From contig NZ_VOHA01000001.1 of NCBI RefSeq assembly GCF_007859315.1, positions 1,240,001-1,304,000 of the forward strand: a DNA stretch of 64,000 bases, in the 5' to 3' direction. Of this stretch, positions 54,495-62,294 are shown one piece after another. Below the pieces are notes generated by a model. That model made no database searches and was not told the origin of the DNA. It saw nothing but the letters and a program-made list of their open reading frames with translations. The DNA comes from Reyranella sp. CPCC 100927 (lineage in GTDB: Bacteria; Pseudomonadota; Alphaproteobacteria; Reyranellales; Reyranellaceae). The stretch's first letter is position 1. Every line of letters begins with the position of its first letter. Made by a program: the position numbers and the translations under genes.

Positions 54495-55109
54495 ATGGAC
54501 GGCATTCATGACATGGGCGGCCGGCAGGGCTTCGGCCGCGTGCGCTACACGCTCAAGGCGCAGACCTTCCACGAGCCGTGGGAGAAGCGCGTCAATGCGC
54601 TCTATTCGCTGGCGGTCAAGCTCGGCATCTTCAACATGGACGAGTATCGCCATGCCATCGAGCGCATGGAGCCGCGACACTACCTGTCGGCCAGCTACTA
54701 CGAGCGATCGCTGACCAGCCTGGCGACCCTGTGCGTCGAGAAAGGCATCGTCACGCGCGAGGAGTTGGAGCGCCGTGCCCAGGGCGAGTATCCGCTCTCG
54801 CTGCCCAGCGCGCCGGGTCGTACCAATGTCGCCGATCGCCAGCGATTCAAACCAGGCGATCGGGTTACGGTGCGCCCGGAGCACGTGCCCGGCCATGTCC
54901 GCATGCCGGGATACATCCGCGGCAAGACCGGCGTCGTGGTGGGCGAGTCGCCGGTCTATCCGTTTCCCGACGCGCACGCGCACGGCGTCGAATCCGCCGA
55001 CGAGCCGACCTACGACGTGCGTTTCAACGCCGAGGAACTGTGGCCCAACGGCGCCGACCCGGCGCACGTCCATGTCGGCGTCTTCCAAAGCTATCTGGTG
55101 AAGGCGTAG
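54495..55109 (+). CDS. nthB: Nitrile hydratase beta subunit
   Basis: 204 residues. It starts MDGIHDMGGRQGFGRVRY, the nearly fixed start of beta subunits. FHEPWEKRVNALYSLAVKLG and MEPRHYLSASYYERSL form the alpha-contact helices with the conserved Arg. The C-terminal SH3-like domain has GDRVTVRPEHVPGHVRMPGYIRGKTG and AEELW (about 110-204). Ribosome site taggagcttcgacc. No activator or metallochaperone gene of the P14K or P47K type follows, unlike in most nitrile hydratase operons. Confidence 0.95.
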   Translation: MDGIHDMGGRQGFGRVRYTLKAQTFHEPWEKRVNALYSLAVKLGIFNMDEYRHAIERMEPRHYLSASYYERSLTSLATLCVEKGIVTREELERRAQGEYPLSLPSAPGRTNVADRQRFKPGDRVTVRPEHVPGHVRMPGYIRGKTGVVVGESPVYPFPDAHAHGVESADEPTYDVRFNAEELWPNGADPAHVHVGVFQSYLVKA

Positions 55110-55113
55110 TGAT

Positions 55114-55198
55114 CCTGGGAGCGCGGGCGTCCCGCCCGCTCATGTCTGGCGAAAGCAAGCTTTCGCCTTGATGCGGGCCAGAGGCCCGCGCTCCCAGG
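55114..55198. repeat. Palindromic intergenic repeat, family C
   Basis: Outer arms cctgggagcgcgggc and its complement gcccgcgctcccagg enclose two inner hairpins (gggcgtcccgccc; ggcgaaagcaagctttcgcc). It lies between the convergent nthB and SDR genes. The other copy is at 62206-62282. Confidence 0.85.
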
Positions 55199-55199
55199 C

Positions 55200-56000
55200 C
55201 TACCCCACGCGTACGCTTGAGCCGCCGTCGACCGGCAGCGCCACGCCGGTGATGAAGTTCGCTTCGTCGGACGCCAGGAACAGGGCGGCGTTGGCGACGT
55301 CCCAGGCCGTGCCCATCTTGCGCCGCAGCGGCACCTTGGCGTCGCGTTCGGCCGCGACGTCGGCGCGGCTGCGGTTGCCGGTGCGGGCACGGGTGTCGAC
55401 CGCCATGGGCGTGTCCATCAGGCCGGGCAGGATGACGTTGGCGCGCACGCCGTATTGAGCATTCTGGATCGCGAGCTGCTCGGTGAAGGCAATCATGGCC
55501 GACTTCGTCGCCTTGTAGGCCACGAACGGATAGTCGGTCCACGCCGCCATCGACGAGATGTTGATGATCACGCCGGCCTGTTGCTGCCGCATGATCGGCA
55601 ACACGTGCTTGCAGGCCATCACGGTGCCGCGCAGATTGATGGCCACGACGCGGTCGAAGGCTTCCTCGGTAATCTCGGTGGGTGGCGCGTCGCCGCCGGC
55701 GATGCTGACGCCGACGTTGTTGTGCAGGATGTCGACGCGTCCCCAGCGACGCTGCGCATCGGCAACCATTGCGGCCAGCATCGCCTCCTTGGTCACGTCG
55801 GCCTCGAACGCGGCGGCCGTGCCGCCTGATTTGGCGATCATGTCGGCGGTTTCCTGCGCCGAGGCGCGGTCGCGATCGACCGACAGGACCTTGGCGCCCT
55901 CCTGCGCAAAGCGCAGCGCCGTGGCACGCCCGTTGCCCAATCCTTCGCCGGGTCCCTGGCCGGCACCGACGACGATCGCGATCTTGTTGGCCAAACGCAT
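55200..56000 (-). CDS. SDR family oxidoreductase with extended glycine motif
   Basis: 266 residues. The cofactor site is long, reading VGAGQGPGEGLGNGRATALRF (in parts GAGQGPGEG and LGNGRA) instead of TGxxxGxG. NNVG replaces NNAG (HNNVGVSIAGGD). The catalytic SS, Tyr and Lys are in INISSMAAW and YKATKSAMI. The SDR at 56578-57402 shares the same GxxxxxGxGxGNGRA site and flanks the same carboxymuconolactone decarboxylase gene, so the two are paralogues. ATG 56000 is chosen from the family start. Substrate unknown. Confidence 0.85.
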   Translation of the reverse strand: MRLANKIAIVVGAGQGPGEGLGNGRATALRFAQEGAKVLSVDRDRASAQETADMIAKSGGTAAAFEADVTKEAMLAAMVADAQRRWGRVDILHNNVGVSIAGGDAPPTEITEEAFDRVVAINLRGTVMACKHVLPIMRQQQAGVIINISSMAAWTDYPFVAYKATKSAMIAFTEQLAIQNAQYGVRANVILPGLMDTPMAVDTRARTGNRSRADVAAERDAKVPLRRKMGTAWDVANAALFLASDEANFITGVALPVDGGSSVRVG

Positions 56001-56016
56001 GACAATCCTCATTCCT

Positions 56017-56568
56017 TCAGGCTGCGGGCAGCGGGAACTGGTCGAGATATTTCCGGTACTCGGGCTCGAGGTCGATCTGCATCGTGGCGAGCAGCCGCAC
56101 GACGCCATTGTAGAAGCTGATGGTCATCACGAGGTCCAGCAGGTGTTCCTCGCTCAGATGTTGGCGCAGCGCGGCGAAGGTGGCGTCCGACATCGCGAGA
56201 TCCGCCGTCATTTCGCGAGCGCCGCGCAGGACGGTCTGGGCCAGCGGCTCGAGCGACGAGGGTTGCCCGTTGGACTCCGCGATCAGGCCGCGAATGTCGT
56301 CCGGCGAGACGCCGAAGTCGAACCCGATCTTGATGTGGTGTGCGTACTCGTAGACCGAGCGTGTCAAGTAGCCGACCTGCAGGATCGCGAGCTCGCGCAG
56401 CCGCGGGTCAAGCTTGCTGCCGAAGCGGATATAACCGCCCAGCCCCGTAAAGGCGCGTGAGCCGCCGGGGCTGTAGGCCAGGATCTGAAACAGCGGCAGG
56501 TCGCGGGCCAGCAGATCCTGGTTTTCGGGCGCCAGGTCGGCCTTGGTGAGATACGTCAAACGCGCCAT
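56017..56568 (-). CDS. Carboxymuconolactone decarboxylase family protein
   Basis: 183 residues, all helical. RLRELAILQVGYLTRSVYEYAHHIKIGFDFGVSPDDIRGL is the CMD core (in parts: ELAILQVGY, YEYAHHIKIG). The redox Cys-x2-Cys of AhpD is absent, so it is closer to the decarboxylase/YurZ-like branch, with the His of AHH as the likely catalytic residue. It lies between two paralogous SDR genes, 9 and 16 bases away, and must be part of one operon with them. Confidence 0.85.
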   Translation of the reverse strand: MARLTYLTKADLAPENQDLLARDLPLFQILAYSPGGSRAFTGLGGYIRFGSKLDPRLRELAILQVGYLTRSVYEYAHHIKIGFDFGVSPDDIRGLIAESNGQPSSLEPLAQTVLRGAREMTADLAMSDATFAALRQHLSEEHLLDLVMTISFYNGVVRLLATMQIDLEPEYRKYLDQFPLPAA

Positions 56569-56577
56569 GGCTGCTCC

Positions 56578-57402
56578 TCAATGCTCGGTCTGGGACTCGC
56601 GGGATGGTCCGACCAGGGTCGTGCCGCCATCCACCACCAGAGTGTGGCCCGTGATGTAGCGGGCGTGATCGGACAACAGGAAGCGCACGGCGTGGCCGAT
56701 GTCCCAGCCGGTGCCCTCGCGACGCAACACCGACGCGTGCTGGCGCTGCCGGCGCGCCTGGTCGGTCATGCCGCCGGCATAGACCATCGGCGTATAGACC
56801 GGCCCCGGCGCGACGCAATTGACGCGGATGCCGTCCGGCCCATGATCGACCGCCATGGCACGCGTCAGCGCGATCACGGCACCCTTGGACGTGGTGTAAA
56901 CCGTAAGCCCGCGCGGCCGCAGGGCCGAGATCGACGACACGTTGACGATGGCGCCGCCGCCTGCCGTGCGCATCATGGCCGGGATGGCGTGGCGTGCGGC
57001 CAGGAACATGCTGTCGACATTGACCTGCATGACCCGGCGCCAGACCTCGGGTTTCTCGTCGACGACGCTGCCGCGGCTGCCGATGCCGACGTTGTTGTCC
57101 AGGAAGTCCAGGCGGCCGAAGCGGCTCACGGCATCGGCCACCATCGCCGCGCACTGCGCATCGTCCGTCACGTCGGCTGCGAACGCCGCCGCCGTGCCGC
57201 CGTCGGCGGCGATCATCTCGACCGTGCGCTGGGCGAGATCGCGCTGGCGGTCGACCACCAGCACGCGCGTGCCTGCGCGCGCCAGCAGGATCGCCGTGGC
57301 GCGGCCGTTGCCAATACCGTCACCCACGGCGCCACCACCGGTAACGATGGCGACCTTGCCGTCCAGGCCGGCATCGCTCTCACGCAGAATGTCACTCACC
57401 AT
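56578..57402 (-). CDS. SDR family oxidoreductase with extended glycine motif, paralogue
   Basis: 274 residues. The cofactor site reads TGGGAVGDGIGNGRATAILL, expanded like that at 55200-56000. NNVGIGSRGS replaces NNAG. Catalytic residues are in VNVSSISA and YTTSKGAVI. It is first in the operon SDR, CMD protein, SDR. The upstream region holds a cluster of family B repeats. The expanded site may reflect a distinct cofactor-binding subfamily. Confidence 0.85.
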   Translation of the reverse strand: MVSDILRESDAGLDGKVAIVTGGGAVGDGIGNGRATAILLARAGTRVLVVDRQRDLAQRTVEMIAADGGTAAAFAADVTDDAQCAAMVADAVSRFGRLDFLDNNVGIGSRGSVVDEKPEVWRRVMQVNVDSMFLAARHAIPAMMRTAGGGAIVNVSSISALRPRGLTVYTTSKGAVIALTRAMAVDHGPDGIRVNCVAPGPVYTPMVYAGGMTDQARRQRQHASVLRREGTGWDIGHAVRFLLSDHARYITGHTLVVDGGTTLVGPSRESQTEH

Positions 57403-57483
57403 AACCGATCACCTCTGGTACCTGGAACTGCCGGCCGCAGACACATCTGTCATCCCGACAGCCTGTGATTTTATGGGCCACGC

Positions 57484-57673
57484 TGTCATCCCGAGCGTAG
57501 CGAGGGATCCTTTCGGCCGTGAACGGCCCAGAAACTGCCGAAAGATTCCTCGCTACGCTCGGAATGACAGCGCGAAGCGATAAGATCACATCCTCCGAGC
57601 GCAGCGAGGAATCGCCTGCGGGTGACACATGGTGCGTCATTCGCGCGAGATCCCTCGCTGCGCTCGGGATGAC
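57484..57673. repeat. Tandem pair of family B repeats
   Basis: Two doublets in tandem (about 57484-57568 and 57590-57673), each with arms ctcgctacgctcgg-type and complement. A degenerate gtcatcccgacagcctgtgat piece at 57448-57468 precedes them. The 290-base gap between the two flanking genes contains little else. Confidence 0.8.
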
Positions 57674-57693
57674 AGTCATTGCCACTCTCCCGC

Positions 57694-58539
57694 TCAAGGC
57701 CAGCCGGCGCCGGGGACGTCGACGCGCAGGGTTTCGATGCGGCCGTCGCGTTTGTCGGCCATCGCGGGTCCGCTGCCGGAGTTGGTGCAGACGAACAGCG
57801 TGCGCCGGTCATCGCCGCCCAGCATGCAGGCATAGGCGCCGCGCGGCGCCAGGGGGATCTCTTGTGCGATGTGGCCGCCTTCGAACACCCGCAGCAGCCG
57901 GTGGCCGAAAGGATCGGACACCCAGATCGCGCCTTCGGCGTCGAGGCAGATGCCGTCGGGATAGCAGCCCTCGACACGGGCCCACAGGCGTGGGTTGGAC
58001 AGCGTGCCGTCGGCGGCGACATCGAACGCTGTCAGCCGGTGCGCGAACGTCTCGCCCACGATCATGGTCTTGCCGTCCGGCGTGATCACCGTGCCGTTGG
58101 GGAACGTTAGATCGTCGGCTGCCTTGGTGAGGCGGCCGTCGGGATCGACTCGCACAATGCAGGTGGTGCGTTGTGCCTCGCCCTTGTGGCGGTCGAAGCC
58201 GAAATTGCCGACATAGGCGCGACCCTGCCGGTCGACCACCATGTCATTGCAAGGACCGCCGGCGAACGACGACAGGTCTGCGACCGTGGTGAGAGCCGTG
58301 CCATCCAGCCGTAACAGCTTGCGATCGAGCATCGACACGATCAGCAGCTTGCCGTCGCGCGTCCAGCCCAGGCCCGACGGCTGCTGTGGCACATCGACGA
58401 TGGTGTCGAGCTTGCCGCTGGCATCGACGGCCAGCACGCGATGCGAATAGAAGTCGGAGAACCACAGTCGTCCATCGTGCCAGCGCGGCCCTTCGGGAAA
58501 GGTCAGGTCATCGACCAGTGTCTGGAGTGCGTCGGCCAT
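57694..58539 (-). CDS. SMP-30/gluconolactonase family protein
   Basis: A 281-residue six-bladed beta-propeller. LTFPEGPRWHDGRLWFSDF carries the first calcium Glu. GPCNDMVVDRQGRAYVGNFGFD has the Asn and the Asp-x-Gly turn, and YPDGICLDAEGAIWVSDPFGHRLLRV the catalytic Asp. Family members open sugar or aromatic lactones using a divalent cation. ATG 58539 is chosen since residues before it (Arg/Pro-rich) are not part of the fold. Confidence 0.88.
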   Translation of the reverse strand: MADALQTLVDDLTFPEGPRWHDGRLWFSDFYSHRVLAVDASGKLDTIVDVPQQPSGLGWTRDGKLLIVSMLDRKLLRLDGTALTTVADLSSFAGGPCNDMVVDRQGRAYVGNFGFDRHKGEAQRTTCIVRVDPDGRLTKAADDLTFPNGTVITPDGKTMIVGETFAHRLTAFDVAADGTLSNPRLWARVEGCYPDGICLDAEGAIWVSDPFGHRLLRVFEGGHIAQEIPLAPRGAYACMLGGDDRRTLFVCTNSGSGPAMADKRDGRIETLRVDVPGAGWP

Positions 58540-58577
58540 CTTAGAGTCTCCACAGAAGAATGGTGCCGGCGAGGGCT

Positions 58578-58647
58578 GGGGGCGCGCCACTCCGTGGCGC
58601 GCCGGCGCGAAGCGCCGGATCACGACGCGCCACGGAGCGGCGTGCCC
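58578..58647. repeat. Palindromic intergenic repeat, family D
   Basis: Outer arms ggggcgcgccactccgtggcgcg and a complement with a few mismatches (cgcgccacggagcggcgtgcccc) enclose ccggcgcgaagcgccgg. It sits between the SMP-30 and MBL genes. No second copy was noticed. Confidence 0.65.
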
Positions 58648-58675
58648 CTAGCGACTGCACTGTCTGCCTGGCTTG

Positions 58676-59554
58676 TCACCGATCCCATTCGATGCGGAAC
58701 GCATCGCGGTCACGGTGGATGTGGCCGGCGTTGGCGCCGGGGAAGTGGGCCGGGCACAGCAGGCTGTTGTGTTCAACACAGTGCTCCAGCACCTTGCGGC
58801 GCGACTGCGCCGACATGTCCTGGTCCCAGCAGAACTGGCTCGACCACTCGGGATAATAGACCTGTACCGGATGATGCATGATGTCGCCGCTGAAGACGGC
58901 TTCGCGACCGCCGTCGGCGAGGCGGATCGCGATCGAGCCCGGCGTATGGCCGGGCGCATCGATGATGGTCAGCAACGGGTCGGGCTGGTGGTCGACGTCG
59001 ATCATGACCGCTTGCTTGGCGGCGACGACCGGCAGGACGCTGTCGTCGAACGAGCCGCCATTGACCTCCTCACCGCTCTTGTTTCGCCGCTCGTCTTCCC
59101 AGTGCGCGTACTCCTTGCGCGCGAAGAGATAGCGAGCGTTGGGAAACGTCGGCACCCAGCGGCCGTTCTCCAGCCTGGTGTTCCAGCCGACATGATCGAC
59201 ATGCAGATGCGTGCACATGACCAGATCGACGCTCTCGGGCGCCACGCCTGACGCCTGCAGCCGGTCGAGAAACGGCGTGTTGAGATTGTTCCAGTTGGGC
59301 GCACTGCGTGTCTTGTGGTTGCCCAGGCATGTGTCGATCAGAATGGTGTGGTGCGGCGTACGCACCACCCAGGCATGCACGCTGCCGACCAGCCGGTCGC
59401 TGCCGGCCTCGACGTGGTCCGACACCATCCAGTGCTTCTGCGCATCGAAGGCCTCCTGGTCGAACCGCGGGAACATGCGATTGGGCTTGAAACCAGGCCC
59501 GCACAACTCTTCCACCTTGGCGATCGACGCGTTGCCGATGGCGCGTACCGTCAT
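58676..59554 (-). CDS. MBL-fold metallo-hydrolase
   Basis: 292 residues. CTHLHVDHVGWNT is the HxHxDH metal site; APGHTPGSIAI, FSGDIMHHPVQ and the C-terminal CPAHFPG supply the remaining His and Asp ligands. The general layout (an N-terminal extension with a long HAWVVRTPHHTILIDTCLGNH segment) is that of lactonase-like hydrolases. The substrate, possibly an acyl lactone, is not determined. Upstream lies the HU promoter region in the opposite direction. Confidence 0.88.
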   Translation of the reverse strand: MTVRAIGNASIAKVEELCGPGFKPNRMFPRFDQEAFDAQKHWMVSDHVEAGSDRLVGSVHAWVVRTPHHTILIDTCLGNHKTRSAPNWNNLNTPFLDRLQASGVAPESVDLVMCTHLHVDHVGWNTRLENGRWVPTFPNARYLFARKEYAHWEDERRNKSGEEVNGGSFDDSVLPVVAAKQAVMIDVDHQPDPLLTIIDAPGHTPGSIAIRLADGGREAVFSGDIMHHPVQVYYPEWSSQFCWDQDMSAQSRRKVLEHCVEHNSLLCPAHFPGANAGHIHRDRDAFRIEWDR

Positions 59555-59759
59555 TCGAGTCCCTCCCTTTGGACACCGGCCAGTCTATCGGTCGGGCGTC
59601 GACAGAGAACCCGTGCCCGGCGAAAGGGAGGTGTGCGCCGGCACTTCTGACCAACTGTCCAGGGGCAAAAAAGCCCGCGCCACCGTGCTTAAATTGGCTG
59701 AATCCCCAGAAAAAGGGCCTAAATGCGGTATTTTCCGCTTGCTATACCCACTATATCCA

Positions 59760-59787
59760 TTGCGCAGACGACGATTCTTCGTATTCT
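59760..59787 (+). promoter_or_regulatory. Possible promoter of the HU gene
   Basis: A -35-like ttgcgc (59760-59765) and a -10-like tattct (59782-59787), 16 bases apart, lie 74 bases before the HU start. The 307-base gap 59555-59861 contains no other gene. Its middle part (59660-59800) is AT-rich. Confidence 0.4.
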
Positions 59788-59861
59788 AGCTGCGCTTCGC
59801 CGGTCGTGTCTTAAGGGGGTGCGGCCGGGCGGAGGCCCCCTGAAGAGAAGGAAAAAAGCCC

Positions 59862-60161
59862 ATGGCTGCTGCGAAGGCTTCTGTCACCACCATTCCGCTG
59901 TCGAAGCTCCTCGCCGAGCTGGCGGAAAAGCACGAGTTGTCGAAGAAGGCGGTTGGTGCCCTGTTTGACGATTTCGTCAGCCTGACGGTCAAGAACCTGA
60001 AGAAGGGCAATAAGGTCCGCATCACCGGGCTGGGGATCATGCAGGTCCGCAACCGCCCGGCGCGCATGGGCCGCAATCCCGCCACCGGCGAGCCGATCAA
60101 GATCAAGGCGTCGAAGAAGGTTGCCTTCCGTGTCGCCAAGGATCTGAAGGAAGCCATTTGA
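59862..60161 (+). CDS. HU-family DNA-binding protein
   Basis: A 99-residue histone-like protein. VSLTVKNLKKGNKVRITGLGIMQVRNRPARMGRNPATGEPIKIKASKKVAFRVAK is the HU/IHF beta-arm region (RNPATGEP is diagnostic, split: RMGRNPATGEP, IKIKASKKVAF). It bends DNA as a homodimer. ATG 59862 has a good ribosome site (gaagagaagg). A strong terminator is just downstream, so it is monocistronic, probably highly expressed. Confidence 0.95.
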   Translation: MAAAKASVTTIPLSKLLAELAEKHELSKKAVGALFDDFVSLTVKNLKKGNKVRITGLGIMQVRNRPARMGRNPATGEPIKIKASKKVAFRVAKDLKEAI

Positions 60162-60202
60162 TCCGGTGCGTGCCGCCGATCACGGCGGCATCCCGGACGG
60201 CG

Positions 60203-60232
60203 AAAACGCCCGATCGATGATCGGGCGTTTTT
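60203..60232 (+). terminator. Rho-independent terminator of the HU gene
   Basis: 13-base perfect arms (aaaacgcccgatc, 60203-60215; complement 60219-60231) around the loop gat, with a T-run at the 3' end. It may act in both directions, since the TauD gene at 60240 converges. Confidence 0.9.
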
Positions 60233-60239
60233 CGTTGTC

Positions 60240-61106
60240 CTACGCCGCGTAGGCCACCGGCTTGGCGCTGCCCTTGATCTGGGTGCGGTGCATCACGCGG
60301 CGTGCCGTGGAGTCGAAGGGATCGCGCCGGTGCATGGTGGTGCGGTTGTCCCACAGCACCAGGTCGCCGACCTGCCAGCGATGTGCGTAGGTAAACTGCG
60401 GCTGGGTCGCGTGTGCCCACAGCGCGTCGAGCAGTGCGTCCGACTCGGCCCGCGTATAGCCCTCGATGTAGGAATTACGGCGGCGGCCGAGATAGAGCGC
60501 CGGCACGCCGGTGGCGGGATGAACACACACGGCGGGATGCCAGGCGCCGGGCGCCTGGTGTGGATCGTCGGTGGCCGTCACGCCCTGGCGCAGGTAGCCA
60601 CCTGAATTGTACGTGCCGTCGTGCTTGATGCGTCGGCCGCGGATCCGGGCATTGAGGGCCTCGGGCATCTCGGCGAACGCCGCCTGCATGGCGCAGAACC
60701 ATGTGTCGCCGCCGGTCGGCGGCAGCTCCAGCGCGTAGAGCATCGAGGCGTCAGGCGGGGCGTCGAGATAGCTCATGTCGGTGTGCCACACCGCTTCGCC
60801 GGCACCCAACGCCCCGATCGGCTCGCCCTTGGCGTCGAGCACGTTGGAGACGACGTAGATGTCGGGATAGCCCGGCGGGCTCATGCGGCCCTTTTCCTGG
60901 TTGGGCGGCGGGTCGAGCTCGCCCAGCCGGCGGCTGAAGGCCAGCAGATCGTCATCGGAGAGTCTCTGGCCGCGCACCAGCACGAAGGCACGCCGGTGCC
61001 AGGCATGCTCGATGGCGGCGAACGCGGCATCGCTCAGGCGAGAGAGGTCGACGCCCGCGATCTCGGCGCCGATCGCAGGCGTGACGTCGGTGATGGTGAG
61101 CGTCAT
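60240..61106 (-). CDS. TauD/TfdA family Fe(II)/2-oxoglutarate dioxygenase
   Basis: A 288-residue enzyme. AVWHTDMSYLD gives His108 and Asp110. DLVLWDNRTTMHRRDPFDSTARRVMHRTQIKG gives the third metal His and the Arg that binds 2-oxoglutarate. GADVDLSRLSDAAF-like residues at the N-terminus (IGAEIAGVDLSRL) match TauD. It would release sulfite from taurine or act on a related substrate, for example an aryloxyalkanoate. Linkage to sulfur assimilation elsewhere in the window is suggestive only. Confidence 0.9.
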   Translation of the reverse strand: MTLTITDVTPAIGAEIAGVDLSRLSDAAFAAIEHAWHRRAFVLVRGQRLSDDDLLAFSRRLGELDPPPNQEKGRMSPPGYPDIYVVSNVLDAKGEPIGALGAGEAVWHTDMSYLDAPPDASMLYALELPPTGGDTWFCAMQAAFAEMPEALNARIRGRRIKHDGTYNSGGYLRQGVTATDDPHQAPGAWHPAVCVHPATGVPALYLGRRRNSYIEGYTRAESDALLDALWAHATQPQFTYAHRWQVGDLVLWDNRTTMHRRDPFDSTARRVMHRTQIKGSAKPVAYAA

Positions 61107-61138
61107 GGATGCACTCCCTTGTCGTCGCGAACGTTACT

Positions 61139-61220
61139 GTCATTCCGAGCGCAGCGAGGAATCCTTCCCTTGGGCGCACTGCCAGCCGCCCAAAAGATCC
61201 CTCGCTGCGCGCGGGATGAC
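61139..61220. repeat. Palindromic intergenic repeat, family B (hybrid arms)
   Basis: Left arm tcattccgagcgcagcgaggaatcctt, right arm aagatccctcgctgcgcgcgggatgac. Like 38315-38397 it mixes the two sub-types. It is between two minus-strand genes. Confidence 0.8.
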
Positions 61221-61228
61221 AAGGGTCG

Positions 61229-62140
61229 TCAACCGGTGAATGTCGCGAAGACCTCTTCGATCGCCTGCTGCTGCCGGCCGGTCGCCGACGAGGCGACGAT
61301 GATCGGCGTGCGGACGCCGGCTTCGTACCACGCGGCGAGTTCGTCGCGGACCCGCGCCGCCGGTCCGAACAGCGTAACGTCGGCCAGCCACTTGTCGCTC
61401 ATCAGTGTCGCGAGATCGTCCGTGCGCTGCGCCGCGATCGCCTGTTCGACCGCCGCGATCTCCTCGACATAGCCGCATTCCTTCCAGTAGTTGCGATAGT
61501 TCGGCAGCAGCAGATAGCTGCCGAGCGTGCGCCGGTTCACCGCCTTGGCGGCCTCGATGTCATCGCTGATGCAGGTCGGGATCATGTTGCCGATGAAGAA
61601 CGCCTGATCGGCACGCTTGGCGTCCGGCAGATGGGCGAGCGAGGCGCCCATGGCCGAACGGCAGGCGTTGGCGAACACCACGCCGTCGCCGATTTCGCCG
61701 GCCAGCGCCACCATCTTGCGCCGCAGGGCGGCGATCACGACAGGCGGCAGTCCGCCTTGTCCGGGCTGGGCGCGCAGCTTCTCGACGAAGGCGCGGGTAT
61801 CGGCCAGCGGCTTGCCGGCCTTCGCCTCCATGCGCGCGTGGCCGGGCGCGTGCGCCACGCCGATGCCGAAGCGGAAGCGTCCGCTGGAGATCTCGTGGAT
61901 GAACGCTGTCGCCTCGGCGAAGTCCGACACGCTGCGCGCGTAGATCGGCGCGATGGCGGTGCCGAACGTGATGCGCTCGGTGTTCCAGGCCAGCGCCTCG
62001 CAGACCGACATGTTGCTGAAGCGGCTGGGCACGTAGATGCCCTGGTAGCCGCGGCGCTCGGCCTCGCGCGCGGTCTCGATCATGGCGCGGCGACGGCCCG
62101 GTGTGGCGATGACGCAAAGGGCGGGAAGCTTCAATGGCAC
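61229..62140 (-). CDS. LLM-class flavin-dependent oxidoreductase
   Basis: A 303-residue luciferase-like barrel. YQGIYVPSRFSNMSVCEALAWNTERITFGTAIAPIYARS and SGRFRFGIGVAHAPGHARM are the usual N-terminal and phosphate-binding regions (in parts). It is shorter than the copy at 8070-9170 and from another subfamily. GTG 62140 follows caggagg-accct, a good ribosome site. It lies in a block with TauD-like and enolase-superfamily genes. Confidence 0.82.
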   Translation of the reverse strand: MPLKLPALCVIATPGRRRAMIETAREAERRGYQGIYVPSRFSNMSVCEALAWNTERITFGTAIAPIYARSVSDFAEATAFIHEISSGRFRFGIGVAHAPGHARMEAKAGKPLADTRAFVEKLRAQPGQGGLPPVVIAALRRKMVALAGEIGDGVVFANACRSAMGASLAHLPDAKRADQAFFIGNMIPTCISDDIEAAKAVNRRTLGSYLLLPNYRNYWKECGYVEEIAAVEQAIAAQRTDDLATLMSDKWLADVTLFGPAARVRDELAAWYEAGVRTPIIVASSATGRQQQAIEEVFATFTG

Positions 62141-62164
62141 AGGGTCCTCCTGGTTTTCTGTTCC

Positions 62165-62200
62165 GTTATCCCGAGCATAGCGAGGTCATCGCGAGCGAAG
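62165..62200. repeat. Degenerate half copies of family B
   Basis: A broken arm gttatcccgagcatagcgagg is followed by gtcatcgcgagcgaagtgagc, without facing complement. It abuts the family C repeat at 62206. Confidence 0.55.
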
Positions 62201-62205
62201 TGAGC

Positions 62206-62282
62206 CCTGGGAGCGCGGGCCTCCGGCCCGCATGGGCGGGTAGCGGCGAGGCATGAGCGGGCGGGACGCCCGCGCTCCCAGG
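62206..62282. repeat. Palindromic intergenic repeat, family C
   Basis: Arms cctgggagcgcgggc and complement, as at 55114-55198, with a different inner part (ctccggcccgcatgggcggg). Confidence 0.85.
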
Positions 62283-62294
62283 AATGATTCATAG

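Noticed and set aside
54024-55109. A possible nthA-nthB fusion, since the beta-subunit frame is open upstream into nthA
   Set aside because: The beta-subunit begins at its usual MDGIHDMGG start with its own ribosome site, and the upstream part of the frame codes for nonsense in the alpha-subunit region.
57484-57673. Repeats resembling a small CRISPR array
   Set aside because: The units are inverted doublets with self-pairing arms, variable spacing and no uniform spacers. They are identical to repeats scattered elsewhere.
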